From contig JAJQBI010000058.1 in assembly GCA_021203365.1 (NCBI GenBank), positions 21,083-85,082 of the forward strand: a stretch of 64,000 bases of DNA, read 5' to 3'. This DNA is from Clostridiales bacterium. GTDB lineage: Bacteria; Bacillota; Clostridia; Lachnospirales; Lachnospiraceae. This document shows, piece after piece, positions 1-7,855 of this stretch (its first letter is position 1; every line of letters starts with the position of its first letter). Both the position numbers and the translations under genes were made by a program. The notes under the pieces are model-generated. The model saw only the letters and a list, made by a program, of their open reading frames with translations. It searched no databases and was not told the origin of the DNA.

Positions 1-474
1 CTGGATATGACCTGTCTTGGTATCGGTGAGGTAGACGGAGACGGAAATAATAATGTAAGCCGTATGGGCAAGCGCCTGACCGGACCTGGCGGATTCATTG
101 ACATCACAGCCGCAACTCCAAAGGTTATTTTTGCGGGAACTCTGATGGGGAAAGCAAAAGAGAAAGTGGGAAATGGACGTCTGGAGATCCTTGAAGAAGG
201 CACTTTCCGGAAATTTGTGGAAAAAGTAGGGCAGATTACGTTTGCGGGACAGTATGCACCGGAAAATCAGGAAGTGCTGTATGTGACAGAACGGGCGGTA
301 TTTAAACTGATCGATCATAAAATGACGCTGATTGAAATCGCTCCTGGCATTGATCTGCAGAAGGATGTGCTGGATTGCCTGGGCTTCAGGCCTGAAATTG
401 CCCCGGATCTGAAAGAGATGGATGCTGCAATTTTCCAGGAGCACTGGGGCGGCCTGGGTGATTACTTAAAGTAA
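1..474 (+). CDS. Acyl-CoA:acetate/propionate CoA-transferase, C-terminal part (YdiF type)
   Basis: The reading frame is open from the first base, so this is the 3' end of a gene that begins outside the window; 157 residues are visible. The C-terminal signature of the family that moves CoA between short-chain carboxylates (COG4670, propionate or acetoacetate CoA-transferase) is clear: a glycine-rich stretch with GPGGFIDIT, then VTERAVF, IEIAPGIDL and the late FRPEIAPDLKEMD. The catalytic glutamate of this family lies further upstream and is not visible. The stop is about 58 bases before the acyl-CoA dehydrogenase gene, in the same direction, so the two are probably co-transcribed. The likely role is loading or unloading CoA on the substrate later reduced by the dehydrogenase/Etf genes. 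The substrate cannot be read from this fragment. Confidence 0.85.
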   Translation: MDMTCLGIGEVDGDGNNNVSRMGKRLTGPGGFIDITAATPKVIFAGTLMGKAKEKVGNGRLEILEEGTFRKFVEKVGQITFAGQYAPENQEVLYVTERAVFKLIDHKMTLIEIAPGIDLQKDVLDCLGFRPEIAPDLKEMDAAIFQEHWGGLGDYLK

Positions 475-499
475 GGATAGTAGATAAATTATTTCTAAA

Positions 500-514
500 A
501 TCGGATAGTCCGAT
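500..514. repeat. Short perfect inverted repeat before the acyl-CoA dehydrogenase gene
   Basis: The arms ATCGGA and TCCGAT flank a three-base centre (TAG) in the 57-base gap between the CoA-transferase and acyl-CoA dehydrogenase genes. It could be an operator or a small mRNA hairpin. There is no T-run, so it is not a terminator. Confidence 0.4.
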
Positions 515-531
515 AGAAAAAGGAGGCAAAA

Positions 532-1674
532 ATGATTCTTTCTGCTAAGTATGAGTTAATGAGAAAGAATTTCCGTAATTTTGCGGAAACGGAGTTTACA
601 AGGGAAATCCAGGAGGATCTGGATCAGAACGGCGGCTTTAACTATGAAGTGTGGGAAAAGATAGCAAAAAATGGGTTTGCAGGTGTGAAGATTCCTGCAG
701 AATATGGCGGACAGGGCGGCGACAATCTGGCATATGTTCTGATGGAAGAGGAATTTTCCAGGGTTTGCCCGGTGCTTGCCATTTATGCAAACACACCGAA
801 CTCGTTAGGCGGCGGACCTTTGATGGCGGCTGGCACAAAAGAACAGCTTGAAAAATATCTGGTACCTGCTGCAAAGGGAGAAAAACAGGTAGTGTTTGCT
901 TTGACAGAGCCTGGAGCCGGATCGGATGCAGCGAGTATGACGACCAGAGCGGTCCTGGAAGGTGATTATTATGTACTGAATGGACGTAAGACTTTTATTT
1001 CCGGTGCTCCGATTGCGGATTATGCGATTGTATTTGCAAGAACCAATCCGAATGTGAAAAGCTCACGTGGAATTTCCATGTTTATTGTTGACATGAAGCT
1101 GCCCGGCGTTTCCTGTGGCAAACCTGAGGCAAAGATGGGCATTAACGGTTATCCGACCAGTGATATCGTATTTGAAGACGTTCATGTACATAAGAGTGAT
1201 CTGGTAGGCGCGGTAGATAAAGGCTACGGTATTGCGATGTCCACGTTGGACGGCGGACGCCTTGGCGTAGCTGCCCAGGCCCTGGGAATCGCACAGGGGT
1301 GTCTGGAGGAAGCTACAAAATACGCAAAAGAGAGAAAGCAGTTTGGAAAGCCCATCTCTTATAATCAGGGGATCAGTTTCATGCTGGCGGATATGGCGAC
1401 GGAAATTGAGGCGGCCCGCTGTCTGATCTATAATACGGCTATGGCAAAAGATGCAGGAGATAAAAATGCTTCCGTGATGTGTTCTATGGCAAAATATTAT
1501 TCAACAGAAATGGCAAATCGTGTGGCAGGAAAGGCCGTTCAGATTCACGGCGGGTATGGTTACATTAAAGAATACAAGGTAGAACGTCTGTACCGCGATG
1601 CGCGTGTCCTGACACTGTATGAAGGAACCAGCCAGGTACAGCAGATTGTAATTTCCAGAAATCTGTTAAAGTAG
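532..1674 (+). CDS. Acyl-CoA dehydrogenase (short-chain, Etf-linked)
   Basis: A 380-residue FAD enzyme of the usual family length that interconverts acyl-CoA and 2,3-enoyl-CoA with EtfAB as electron partner. The FAD/substrate motif ALTEPGAGSDA lies near residue 125. The arginine-rich helix with AKERKQFGKPI and the QIHGGYGYIKEY segment are present. The catalytic base is the glutamate of LYEGTSQVQ (E364), the position used by short-chain butyryl-CoA dehydrogenases. The start is set by AGGAGG eight bases upstream. It sits 13 bases before etfB. In anaerobes such genes usually work as enoyl-CoA reductases. The neighbouring CoA ligase and CoA-transferase suggest a dedicated unsaturated acid rather than central butyrate synthesis, because no thiolase, crotonase or 3-hydroxybutyryl-CoA dehydrogenase gene is adjacent within the window. 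The actual substrate is unknown. Confidence 0.93.
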   Translation: MILSAKYELMRKNFRNFAETEFTREIQEDLDQNGGFNYEVWEKIAKNGFAGVKIPAEYGGQGGDNLAYVLMEEEFSRVCPVLAIYANTPNSLGGGPLMAAGTKEQLEKYLVPAAKGEKQVVFALTEPGAGSDAASMTTRAVLEGDYYVLNGRKTFISGAPIADYAIVFARTNPNVKSSRGISMFIVDMKLPGVSCGKPEAKMGINGYPTSDIVFEDVHVHKSDLVGAVDKGYGIAMSTLDGGRLGVAAQALGIAQGCLEEATKYAKERKQFGKPISYNQGISFMLADMATEIEAARCLIYNTAMAKDAGDKNASVMCSMAKYYSTEMANRVAGKAVQIHGGYGYIKEYKVERLYRDARVLTLYEGTSQVQQIVISRNLLK

Positions 1675-1687
1675 GAGGACGTTTAGA

Positions 1688-2488
1688 ATGAGAGTTTATG
1701 TATGTGTAAAACAGGTCCCGGATACTTCCGGAAAGGTTGCGGTAAAAGAAGATGGCACACTGAACCGCAGCTCCATGCTTACTATAATTAATCCGGATGA
1801 TCTGGCAGCTGTAGAAGCAGCTTTAAAGCTGAAGGATGAAACCGGATGCCAGGTAACGGCTGTGACGATGGGCCCAATGCCCGCAGAAGGTATGTTAAGA
1901 GAGCTGATGGCCATGGGCGTTGATGACAGCGTTTTAATTTCAGGTCGTGAGTTCGGCGGTTCTGATACATTTGCCACTTCTCAGATTATCGCGGGTGCTT
2001 TGCATAACCTGGGTGTGGGTGAGGACGATATTATTTTCTGCGGACGACAGGCCATTGACGGTGATACGGCTCAGGTTGGCCCGCAGATTGCGGAAAAGCT
2101 GAATCTGCCTCAGGTAACATATGCGGCGGATATTAAGAAAGAAGGAAATACCCTGACAGTGAAACGTCTTCTTGAAGACGGATATATGACTGTGCAGGTA
2201 CAGTGTCCCTGCCTGATCACCTGTGTGAAGGAATTGAATCAGCCCCGTTATATGACTGTAAAGGGAATTTTGGAATGCTATGAAAAACCTGTGAAGATTT
2301 TGGATTACGAGGCTTTAAAGGATGAGCCGCTGATTGATCCTACGACCATTGGCTTAAAGGGTTCGCCGACGAATATTTTCAAATCTTTCACACCTCCGCA
2401 GAAAGGCGCAGGGCGTATGCTGTCCGGAACCAGTAAAGAGATGGCAGAGGAACTGGCAGGTCTGCTTGCGAAGAAACATGTGATTTAA
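1688..2488 (+). CDS. etfB: Electron transfer flavoprotein beta subunit
   Basis: A 266-residue EtfB/FixA-family protein with the N-terminal CVKQVPDTSGKV, the conserved GRQAIDGDTAQVGP stretch in the middle, and the C-terminal segment ending LLAKKHVI. It forms a cytoplasmic heterodimer with EtfA and exchanges electrons with the acyl-CoA dehydrogenase. AGGAGG lies about ten bases before the ATG. Clostridial EtfAB pairs are often electron-bifurcating with NADH and ferredoxin. The sequence is compatible with that, but I cannot prove bifurcation by eye. Unusually for an etfBA pair, a 199-base gap containing strong hairpins separates it from etfA. Confidence 0.93.
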   Translation: MRVYVCVKQVPDTSGKVAVKEDGTLNRSSMLTIINPDDLAAVEAALKLKDETGCQVTAVTMGPMPAEGMLRELMAMGVDDSVLISGREFGGSDTFATSQIIAGALHNLGVGEDDIIFCGRQAIDGDTAQVGPQIAEKLNLPQVTYAADIKKEGNTLTVKRLLEDGYMTVQVQCPCLITCVKELNQPRYMTVKGILECYEKPVKILDYEALKDEPLIDPTTIGLKGSPTNIFKSFTPPQKGAGRMLSGTSKEMAEELAGLLAKKHVI

Positions 2489-2543
2489 GGCTGCGGTTCG
2501 ATCGCGCGGGCGATTAACAGGAAAAGGAGATGTCCGCACGGGT

Positions 2544-2639
2544 CATATCTTTTGGGATATGTTATGGGCATGAGAATTCCGGGAGTGCGAAGCACGGAGG
2601 AATTCTCAGGTATCATAGGGGTCAAATACTTTTGACCCC
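2544..2639. repeat. Cluster of three palindromes between etfB and etfA
   Basis: Three hairpins lie in a row. CATATC 2544-2549 pairs with GATATG 2556-2561. TGAGAATTCC 2571-2580 pairs exactly with GGAATTCTCA 2599-2608, with an inner GTGC/GCAC stem. GGGGTCAAA 2618-2626 pairs exactly with TTTGACCCC 2631-2639 around TACT. No T-run follows any of them, so they are not classical terminators. They may be a REP-like intergenic element or an mRNA-stability or processing structure between the two Etf genes. Confidence 0.6.
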
Positions 2640-2687
2640 AACGTCATGGGCATTTGGAAAGCATGAAAGCTGATGGAGGAAAGAATT

Positions 2688-3797
2688 ATGACTTTTAACA
2701 GTGCTGAGATAAATGAATTCAGTGATATTTGGGTATTCTGTGAGCAGCGTGAAGGCAAGCTGATGAATACGGATTTTGAACTGGTCAGCGAAGGAAGAAA
2801 GCTGGCGGATGAAAGAGGGGCGAACCTGGTAGGACTGCTGCTGGGCGGCGAAGGGATTGAAGATGCGGCGAAGGAATTGGGCGGTTATGGCGCGGATAAG
2901 GTGATTGTCTGCGCAGATCCGGCACTGGCTGTATATACGACAGATGCCTACGCGAAGGTTGTCTGCGACGAAGTAATGGACAAAAAGCCGGAAGTACTGC
3001 TGATTGGCGCATCGAATATTGGACGGGATCTTGGCCCGCGTGTCGCGGCAAGACTGCATACCGGCCTGACTGCGGACTGCACGCATCTGGATATTGATAT
3101 GAACAAATATATTCAGTTTTTAAAGGAGTCTTCCACGGTTGATGTAACGAGTTCGAAGTTCAAAATGGAAGATACAAATCTGAAAATGACGCGTCCTGCA
3201 TTTGGCGGTCACCTGATGGCAACGATTATCTGCCCCCGTTTCCGCCCATGTATGTCAACTGTGCGCCCCGGCGTAATGAAAAAAGCGGAATTTGATCCGG
3301 AAAAAGCAGAGAGCTGTCTGATTGAGATGGCAGATGTACAGCTGACGGAAGCCGATATCAAGACAACCGTTCTGGAGGTTGTGAAAGAAACACGGAAGAT
3401 GGTTGATCTGATTGGAGCTGATATTGTAGTATCCGTGGGCCGTGGGATCAGCAAAGATCCCGAAAAAGGGATTGCATTGGCGGAAGAACTTGCGAAAGCT
3501 CTGGGCGGAGGCGTGGTAGGCGCATCCAGAGCTGTTGTGGATTCTGGCTGGATTACTTCAGATCACCAGGTAGGGCAGACTGGAAAAACAGTTCATCCTC
3601 GCATTTACGTGACTCTGGGCATTTCCGGCGCTATTCAGCATAAAGCCGGAATGCAGGATTCAGAGCTGATTATTGCCATTGACAGCAATGAGACGGCGCC
3701 TATCTTTGAGTGTGCGGATTATGGAATTGTGGGTGATCTGTTTGAGGTAGTTCCTCAGCTGATCCAGGCAGTTGAAGCAGAGAAGGCCGCTAAGTAA
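2688..3797 (+). CDS. etfA: Electron transfer flavoprotein alpha subunit
   Basis: A 369-residue EtfA/FixB-family protein. The N-terminal half is the Rossmann-like domain (VFCEQREGKL, then VLLIGASNIGRDLGPRVAA). The C-terminal FAD domain has VVGASRAVVDSGW, QVGQTGKTVHP, SGAIQHKAGM and DYGIVGD, which together form the FAD signature. The ATG at 2688 is preferred over one at 2673 because GGAGG falls between them at normal spacing. There is no N-terminal ferredoxin domain, unlike the CarE-type subunit of caffeyl-CoA reductase. It is the partner of etfB; the CoA ligase follows after nine bases. Confidence 0.93.
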   Translation: MTFNSAEINEFSDIWVFCEQREGKLMNTDFELVSEGRKLADERGANLVGLLLGGEGIEDAAKELGGYGADKVIVCADPALAVYTTDAYAKVVCDEVMDKKPEVLLIGASNIGRDLGPRVAARLHTGLTADCTHLDIDMNKYIQFLKESSTVDVTSSKFKMEDTNLKMTRPAFGGHLMATIICPRFRPCMSTVRPGVMKKAEFDPEKAESCLIEMADVQLTEADIKTTVLEVVKETRKMVDLIGADIVVSVGRGISKDPEKGIALAEELAKALGGGVVGASRAVVDSGWITSDHQVGQTGKTVHPRIYVTLGISGAIQHKAGMQDSELIIAIDSNETAPIFECADYGIVGDLFEVVPQLIQAVEAEKAAK

Positions 3798-3806
3798 AAG
3801 GATGTC

Positions 3807-5423
3807 ATGAAATTAATAAAAAAGACGATAGCAGAATGTCTGGAAGAACGGGTCCATGAAAGCGAAAGCAGGATTGCCGTTATGGCGGACGGACAAAGCT
3901 GTACATGGGGACAGCTGGATTATTTCAGCGATCTGGCAGCAATAAAAATGATTCAGGACGGCGTGGGGAAAGGAACCCACGTCGGCCTTTATGGAACGAA
4001 TTCGCCCAATTGGATCATTTCTTTTCTTGCATTGGAAAAACTGGGGGCAGTACCTGTCCTGTTCAACACCAGCTGCACTGCGTTGGAACTGGAGCAGTTG
4101 ATCATCCAGACAGATGTGAAATTCGTGTATTATGGCAAAGGGTATAAAAAAATAAATTATCAGGATATAGTGGAAGAGCTTTCTGATAAAATGGATCATT
4201 TTGTCCGCAAGTGGAGTTATATTGGACCGACTGGGGATGGAAAATGGTTTTTTCCGGATGTATTTTCTGATCAGAATGGGATGGAAAAAGAAAGGCGGGA
4301 GCGGAGCAGAGCGATGATACGTGTCTGTTCAGAGAAGGTGGATTGTCAGGATATGGCAGCCATCCTTTTTACGTCTGGGACGACTTCGGCTCCTAAGGGA
4401 GTGGTGCTAAGCCACTACAATCTGGTAAACAGTTCGCTGGAGACCAGTGTGCATATGAAATGGGAAAAAAGGGACTGCATGCTGATTGCAGTTCCCATGT
4501 TTCATTGTTTTGGAATTACATCCAGTCTGCTGTCCAGTATTCACGCCGGTTTTTCCATGTGTGTCATTCCTTATTACAGGACGATGACGGTTTTTGAGAC
4601 AGTGGAGAAATACCGCTGCACGCTGATGAATGGTGTTCCTTCTATGTTTCTTGCCATGTGCGCGAATTCATCCAGGAATCAGTATGATCTGACCAGCCTG
4701 CGCCGGGGGATTATAGCAGGTTCACCCCTCAGTCCTCAGGAATATATGTGGATTCGACATGAAATTCCCGGACTGAAGCTGCATTCTTCTTATGGGCAGA
4801 CGGAAACGTCTCCCTGTGTAAGCATAGGAGATGTAGGGGACACAGACTGGGAGAATGCAAATACAGCCGGACGGGTTATTGAAAACTGTCAGGTGAAAAT
4901 TGTTCCCATACAAAGTGGAAGGGCTGTCTCCGAAAAGGGAGACGGGGAAATCTGCGTTAAGGGATATAATGTAATGCAGGGCTATTATAAGAATCCGGAA
5001 GAAACTGCGAAGGTATTGGGAACTGATGGATGGCTTCATACTGGAGATATCGGGCGGCTGGATGAGAGAAATTTTCTTTGTGTGACAGGCCGGATCAAAG
5101 AGATGATCATACGGGGAGGCGAAAATATCTCGCCCAGGGAGATTGAGGAAGAAATCCGCCGATATCCGGGAATACAGAACGTAAAAGTTATCGGGCTTCC
5201 TGCGCCTGTGCTCCAGGAGATGGTGATTGCCTGCATTATTGTTCGGGAAGGGGAGACAGTGGAAGAGGAAAAACTGCTTCAGTTCCTCAGAGAGCGTCTG
5301 GCTTCCTACAAGATACCTTCTCATGTGCTGCAGATGGATCGCTTTCCTGTTTTGGAGAGTGGTAAGATTGGTCTGAAGGAAATAAAGAAGTTTGCTGAAG
5401 AAAAATTAAGGACAGGAAATTAA
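3807..5423 (+). CDS. AMP-forming acyl-CoA ligase (ANL superfamily)
   Basis: 538 residues with the full adenylate-forming motif set: the phosphate loop TSGTTSAPKG from residue 189, the substrate/ATP motif SSYGQTETSP, the hinge GWLHTGDIGRLDE, then GRIKEMIIRGGENISP and a C-terminal ESGKIGLKEI carrying the lysine region used for adenylation. It would activate a carboxylic acid to its CoA thioester with ATP. It resembles the CaiC/medium-chain branch in length and motifs, but the acid pocket cannot be assigned by eye. Nine bases separate it from etfA. Having both a ligase and a CoA-transferase in one operon is common when the ligase primes a cycle that the transferase then sustains. Confidence 0.9.
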   Translation: MKLIKKTIAECLEERVHESESRIAVMADGQSCTWGQLDYFSDLAAIKMIQDGVGKGTHVGLYGTNSPNWIISFLALEKLGAVPVLFNTSCTALELEQLIIQTDVKFVYYGKGYKKINYQDIVEELSDKMDHFVRKWSYIGPTGDGKWFFPDVFSDQNGMEKERRERSRAMIRVCSEKVDCQDMAAILFTSGTTSAPKGVVLSHYNLVNSSLETSVHMKWEKRDCMLIAVPMFHCFGITSSLLSSIHAGFSMCVIPYYRTMTVFETVEKYRCTLMNGVPSMFLAMCANSSRNQYDLTSLRRGIIAGSPLSPQEYMWIRHEIPGLKLHSSYGQTETSPCVSIGDVGDTDWENANTAGRVIENCQVKIVPIQSGRAVSEKGDGEICVKGYNVMQGYYKNPEETAKVLGTDGWLHTGDIGRLDERNFLCVTGRIKEMIIRGGENISPREIEEEIRRYPGIQNVKVIGLPAPVLQEMVIACIIVREGETVEEEKLLQFLRERLASYKIPSHVLQMDRFPVLESGKIGLKEIKKFAEEKLRTGN

Positions 5424-5437
5424 AGGATCAGAGAATT

Positions 5438-6076
5438 ATGAAGATGTTTATGCGCATTTTGTTTTACTGCATTGGGCTGTTGTTTATGGCCTTTGGAGTG
5501 GCTTTTTCGGTGAATTCTAACCTGGGAGTATCTCCTGTGAATTCCCTTCCCTATGTGGTATCCTTAATATCAAATGTTTCCCTGGGGACATGTGTGGTAA
5601 TCGTTTACGGGATCTATATTTTGGTGCAGATCCTGATTAAAAGACGTGATTTTAAATGGATCAACCTGACCCAGATTATCTTTTCGACTGTTTTTGGATA
5701 CTTTGCGGATTTTGCCAAGGCAGCGCTGGCAGGCTTTACGATTCCTACTTACGCCGGAAAACTGGTCATGCTGGCGATAAGCATTGTACTGGTAGCGGTT
5801 GGCGTGTGCATTTATATGGATACAAAGCTGGTGAATATGCCTATGGAAGGTATGACGCTTGCAATCAGTGAATGTTTCCCTGAGATACCATTTTACAGGG
5901 TAAAAATTGTGGTGGACTGTTCTTCCGTAGCTGTGGGCGTTATTCTTTCTTTTCTGTTTCTTCACGGTTTGTATGGTATTCGGGAAGGAACTGTAATATG
6001 TGCGCTTTTAGTAGGAAGGGTGCTTCCGATTGTGAAAAAAAGGCTTGACCCGATTATAGAAAAAATATGTTTCTAA
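5438..6076 (+). CDS. YczE/YitT-type integral membrane protein
   Basis: 212 residues with about five hydrophobic helices. It opens with a long N-terminal helix followed by NSNLGVSPVNSLPYVVS, the typical beginning of YczE/YyaS-family proteins. The biochemical function is not established; the family is often found beside regulators and transport genes. It lies 14 bases after the CoA ligase and is followed at once by a strong terminator, so it is the last gene of the CoA operon. It could be a carrier for the operon's substrate, but that is inference from position only. Confidence 0.8.
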   Translation: MKMFMRILFYCIGLLFMAFGVAFSVNSNLGVSPVNSLPYVVSLISNVSLGTCVVIVYGIYILVQILIKRRDFKWINLTQIIFSTVFGYFADFAKAALAGFTIPTYAGKLVMLAISIVLVAVGVCIYMDTKLVNMPMEGMTLAISECFPEIPFYRVKIVVDCSSVAVGVILSFLFLHGLYGIREGTVICALLVGRVLPIVKKRLDPIIEKICF

Positions 6077-6085
6077 AAGTTGCGA

Positions 6086-6120
6086 AACCCGCTGCCCGAT
6101 TCTGACAGCGGGTTCTTTTT
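6086..6120 (+). terminator. Rho-independent terminator of the CoA operon
   Basis: AACCCGCTG (6086-6094) pairs exactly with CAGCGGGTT (6106-6114), followed by CTTTTTG. It ends the plus-strand operon just after the YczE-type gene and also lies at the 3' end of the converging minus-strand DUF4125 gene. Confidence 0.9.
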
Positions 6121-6129
6121 GTTTTTTGG

Positions 6130-6780
6130 TTATCTCATCTGTTGTTCTGCGTCGTCTGCATCTTTATAGCCATACAGGGCAGCCGTGACGTTCATAATTT
6201 CCAGTACCAGATTTGATCCGGACGCGTCCATCTGGAATACATGGCGTGCGAGCAGAGAAAGGGTTTTGTCAGAGTATGTGCTGATTTCCCCCCGAAGGTA
6301 GGTTTCGCTGGAAGTGATTTGGCAAGTGTCCTCTATCGTGCGGATGGGCCGGCTGCGCATGGACATCTGAGGATGGGAAAGAGCAAATTCCTCCGTCCAT
6401 CGGACGTAAATTGCAATGAGTTCTTCCTGGAGCCGGATACGCTCCTGGCTCAGGGCAGGAAGCCTGTGTTCCAGCTGTTTATATTTTTCAGGAGCCGTTC
6501 CTGCCATCATTCGGGCATATTTTTCAGTGAGCAGGTTTCGGTTATTCCTGTTGGCATTTGCCAGATCCTGTTGATAGCTTTTTAATGTATCATGATTCCA
6601 TGTGGAAAACTGACTTTTTCGCATAATGTGAAAAGTAATCCAGTCATCCTGGCAGTCTGCCCGTCCTCCTTCATTCTGAACCCTGTCAAATTGCTGCCAT
6701 TCTGTTGATATGACAGACTCGATCAGATCTTCATCTGCTGTAAGAAAATCACTATGGTTGTTTGTCATTTCTGTATTCAT
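6130..6780 (-). CDS. DUF4125 family protein
   Basis: 216 residues, acidic and soluble, with no signal peptide or membrane helix. The WQQFDRVQNEGGRADCQDD segment near residue 28, the following FHIMRKSQFSTWN, and the central MMAGTAPEKYKQL fit the DUF4125 family. The function is unknown. It is the third gene of a minus-strand set running TPR protein, DUF4037 protein, DUF4125 protein. This trio recurs together in anaerobic Firmicutes and some Actinobacteria as far as I recall, which suggests a shared role. A 70-base gap separates it from the DUF4037 gene. Confidence 0.8.
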   Translation of the reverse strand: MNTEMTNNHSDFLTADEDLIESVISTEWQQFDRVQNEGGRADCQDDWITFHIMRKSQFSTWNHDTLKSYQQDLANANRNNRNLLTEKYARMMAGTAPEKYKQLEHRLPALSQERIRLQEELIAIYVRWTEEFALSHPQMSMRSRPIRTIEDTCQITSSETYLRGEISTYSDKTLSLLARHVFQMDASGSNLVLEIMNVTAALYGYKDADDAEQQMR

Positions 6781-6850
6781 GTTTTCTCCCCTCTAATTGG
6801 TTTGTTTCTGCAGGCAGGAAGTTTCGCAGGTAATGTTTACGGTTTTTTGT

Positions 6851-7855
6851 TTACTTACAGTTTTTATCCGATTTTGCTCCATCAGCAATCTCCTGGCAGT
6901 ATGAGTCTGCAAAGGTGTGAGATACTTTTTTTATGAATCCCTGACGCTGAAGCTCCGTCAGAATCATAGAAGCGATCTGTTCCATGATTTCACAGACCCG
7001 GTCTTTATGGTTTATATTTGCAGAAGTATAAGAAATGCTCTCCCATGCTTCCCACTGAGGCGGTGCGGCCGCTGCTTCATCCAGCAGACGGCCAATTTCG
7101 TTTAGAACAGGAAGGCTGTCCAGTCCTTTTCGCATCCATTTGCAGTAAGGCGCGTATCGGTGATTCAGCAGATAAACAACAGCCATGGCGCTTTTAGACG
7201 CCTGCATAATACAGAGCCGGGCGGTGAACAGATCGCGTCTGGCCATCATCCGGCTATAATTATACTGTCCGTTTTGAGAAAAATGGTGCAGCTGGTCAGC
7301 CAGGCGCAGCCGGTGAATTTCCGGTGGATAATAATTTAAGAGGGTTTGCCGGATACGGGAAAAAAGGCCTTCATCATCTCGAAAGACAGCGCCGTTTACA
7401 GCTGCCGCCAGATTTTCTTCGGGAAGGGTGAGCCATAGACGGGGGCTGAGAGCGAAGGTTTCATTTTTTTCCATATCTTCAGGCAACTGATAGCCAAGAA
7501 TACGCTGATAAAAGCCGCCGATGGTGTTAACGCCTCTGCGCTGGTCAAGAAGGCGGCTGGAGGGTTTTGTTTCAAAATTTTTGCTTAAAAGATGGTCATA
7601 CTCTTCCTGCAGCCGCTGGCCGATTTCACGGTATACAGGTTCTGGCAGCCACATGCAGAATCCAATTCCGTAATCATGGTCGGCGGATATCGGGTCGTCA
7701 AATCCGAAACAGTCAGACCCCTCGCCTGCAAGTCCAACGGCAATGGAAGAAGCATATCTGAAAAAATGCTCTTCAATCATTGCGGCACCATATTGTTCGT
7801 AAAATTGCCGGCAGCGAGGCAGATTAGGGGTAAAATCATCTGTTTTAGGTTTCAT
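6851..7855 (-). CDS. DUF4037 domain protein (nucleotidyltransferase-like)
   Basis: 334 residues. The start is at 7855, with AGGAGG upstream, and overlaps the end of the TPR gene by 11 bases; a longer upstream open frame has no ribosome site and lies inside the TPR gene. The N-terminal part contains GLAGEGSDCFGFDDPIS and then DHDYGIGF. The GxGSD...DxD-like pattern resembles the metal-binding core of a DNA polymerase beta-type nucleotidyltransferase, which would fit DUF4037. The remainder is helical. The substrate is unknown. The overlap means translational coupling with the TPR protein. Confidence 0.8.
   Translation of the reverse strand: MKPKTDDFTPNLPRCRQFYEQYGAAMIEEHFFRYASSIAVGLAGEGSDCFGFDDPISADHDYGIGFCMWLPEPVYREIGQRLQEEYDHLLSKNFETKPSSRLLDQRRGVNTIGGFYQRILGYQLPEDMEKNETFALSPRLWLTLPEENLAAAVNGAVFRDDEGLFSRIRQTLLNYYPPEIHRLRLADQLHHFSQNGQYNYSRMMARRDLFTARLCIMQASKSAMAVVYLLNHRYAPYCKWMRKGLDSLPVLNEIGRLLDEAAAAPPQWEAWESISYTSANINHKDRVCEIMEQIASMILTELQRQGFIKKVSHTFADSYCQEIADGAKSDKNCK

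Noticed and set aside
3807..5423. Calling the 1-6 kb operon a carnitine or gamma-butyrobetaine pathway
   Set aside because: The enzyme set is similar (ligase, dehydrogenase, Etf, CoA-transferase), but there is no BCCT betaine transporter, no CaiD-type hydratase and no second TMA-releasing dehydrogenase.
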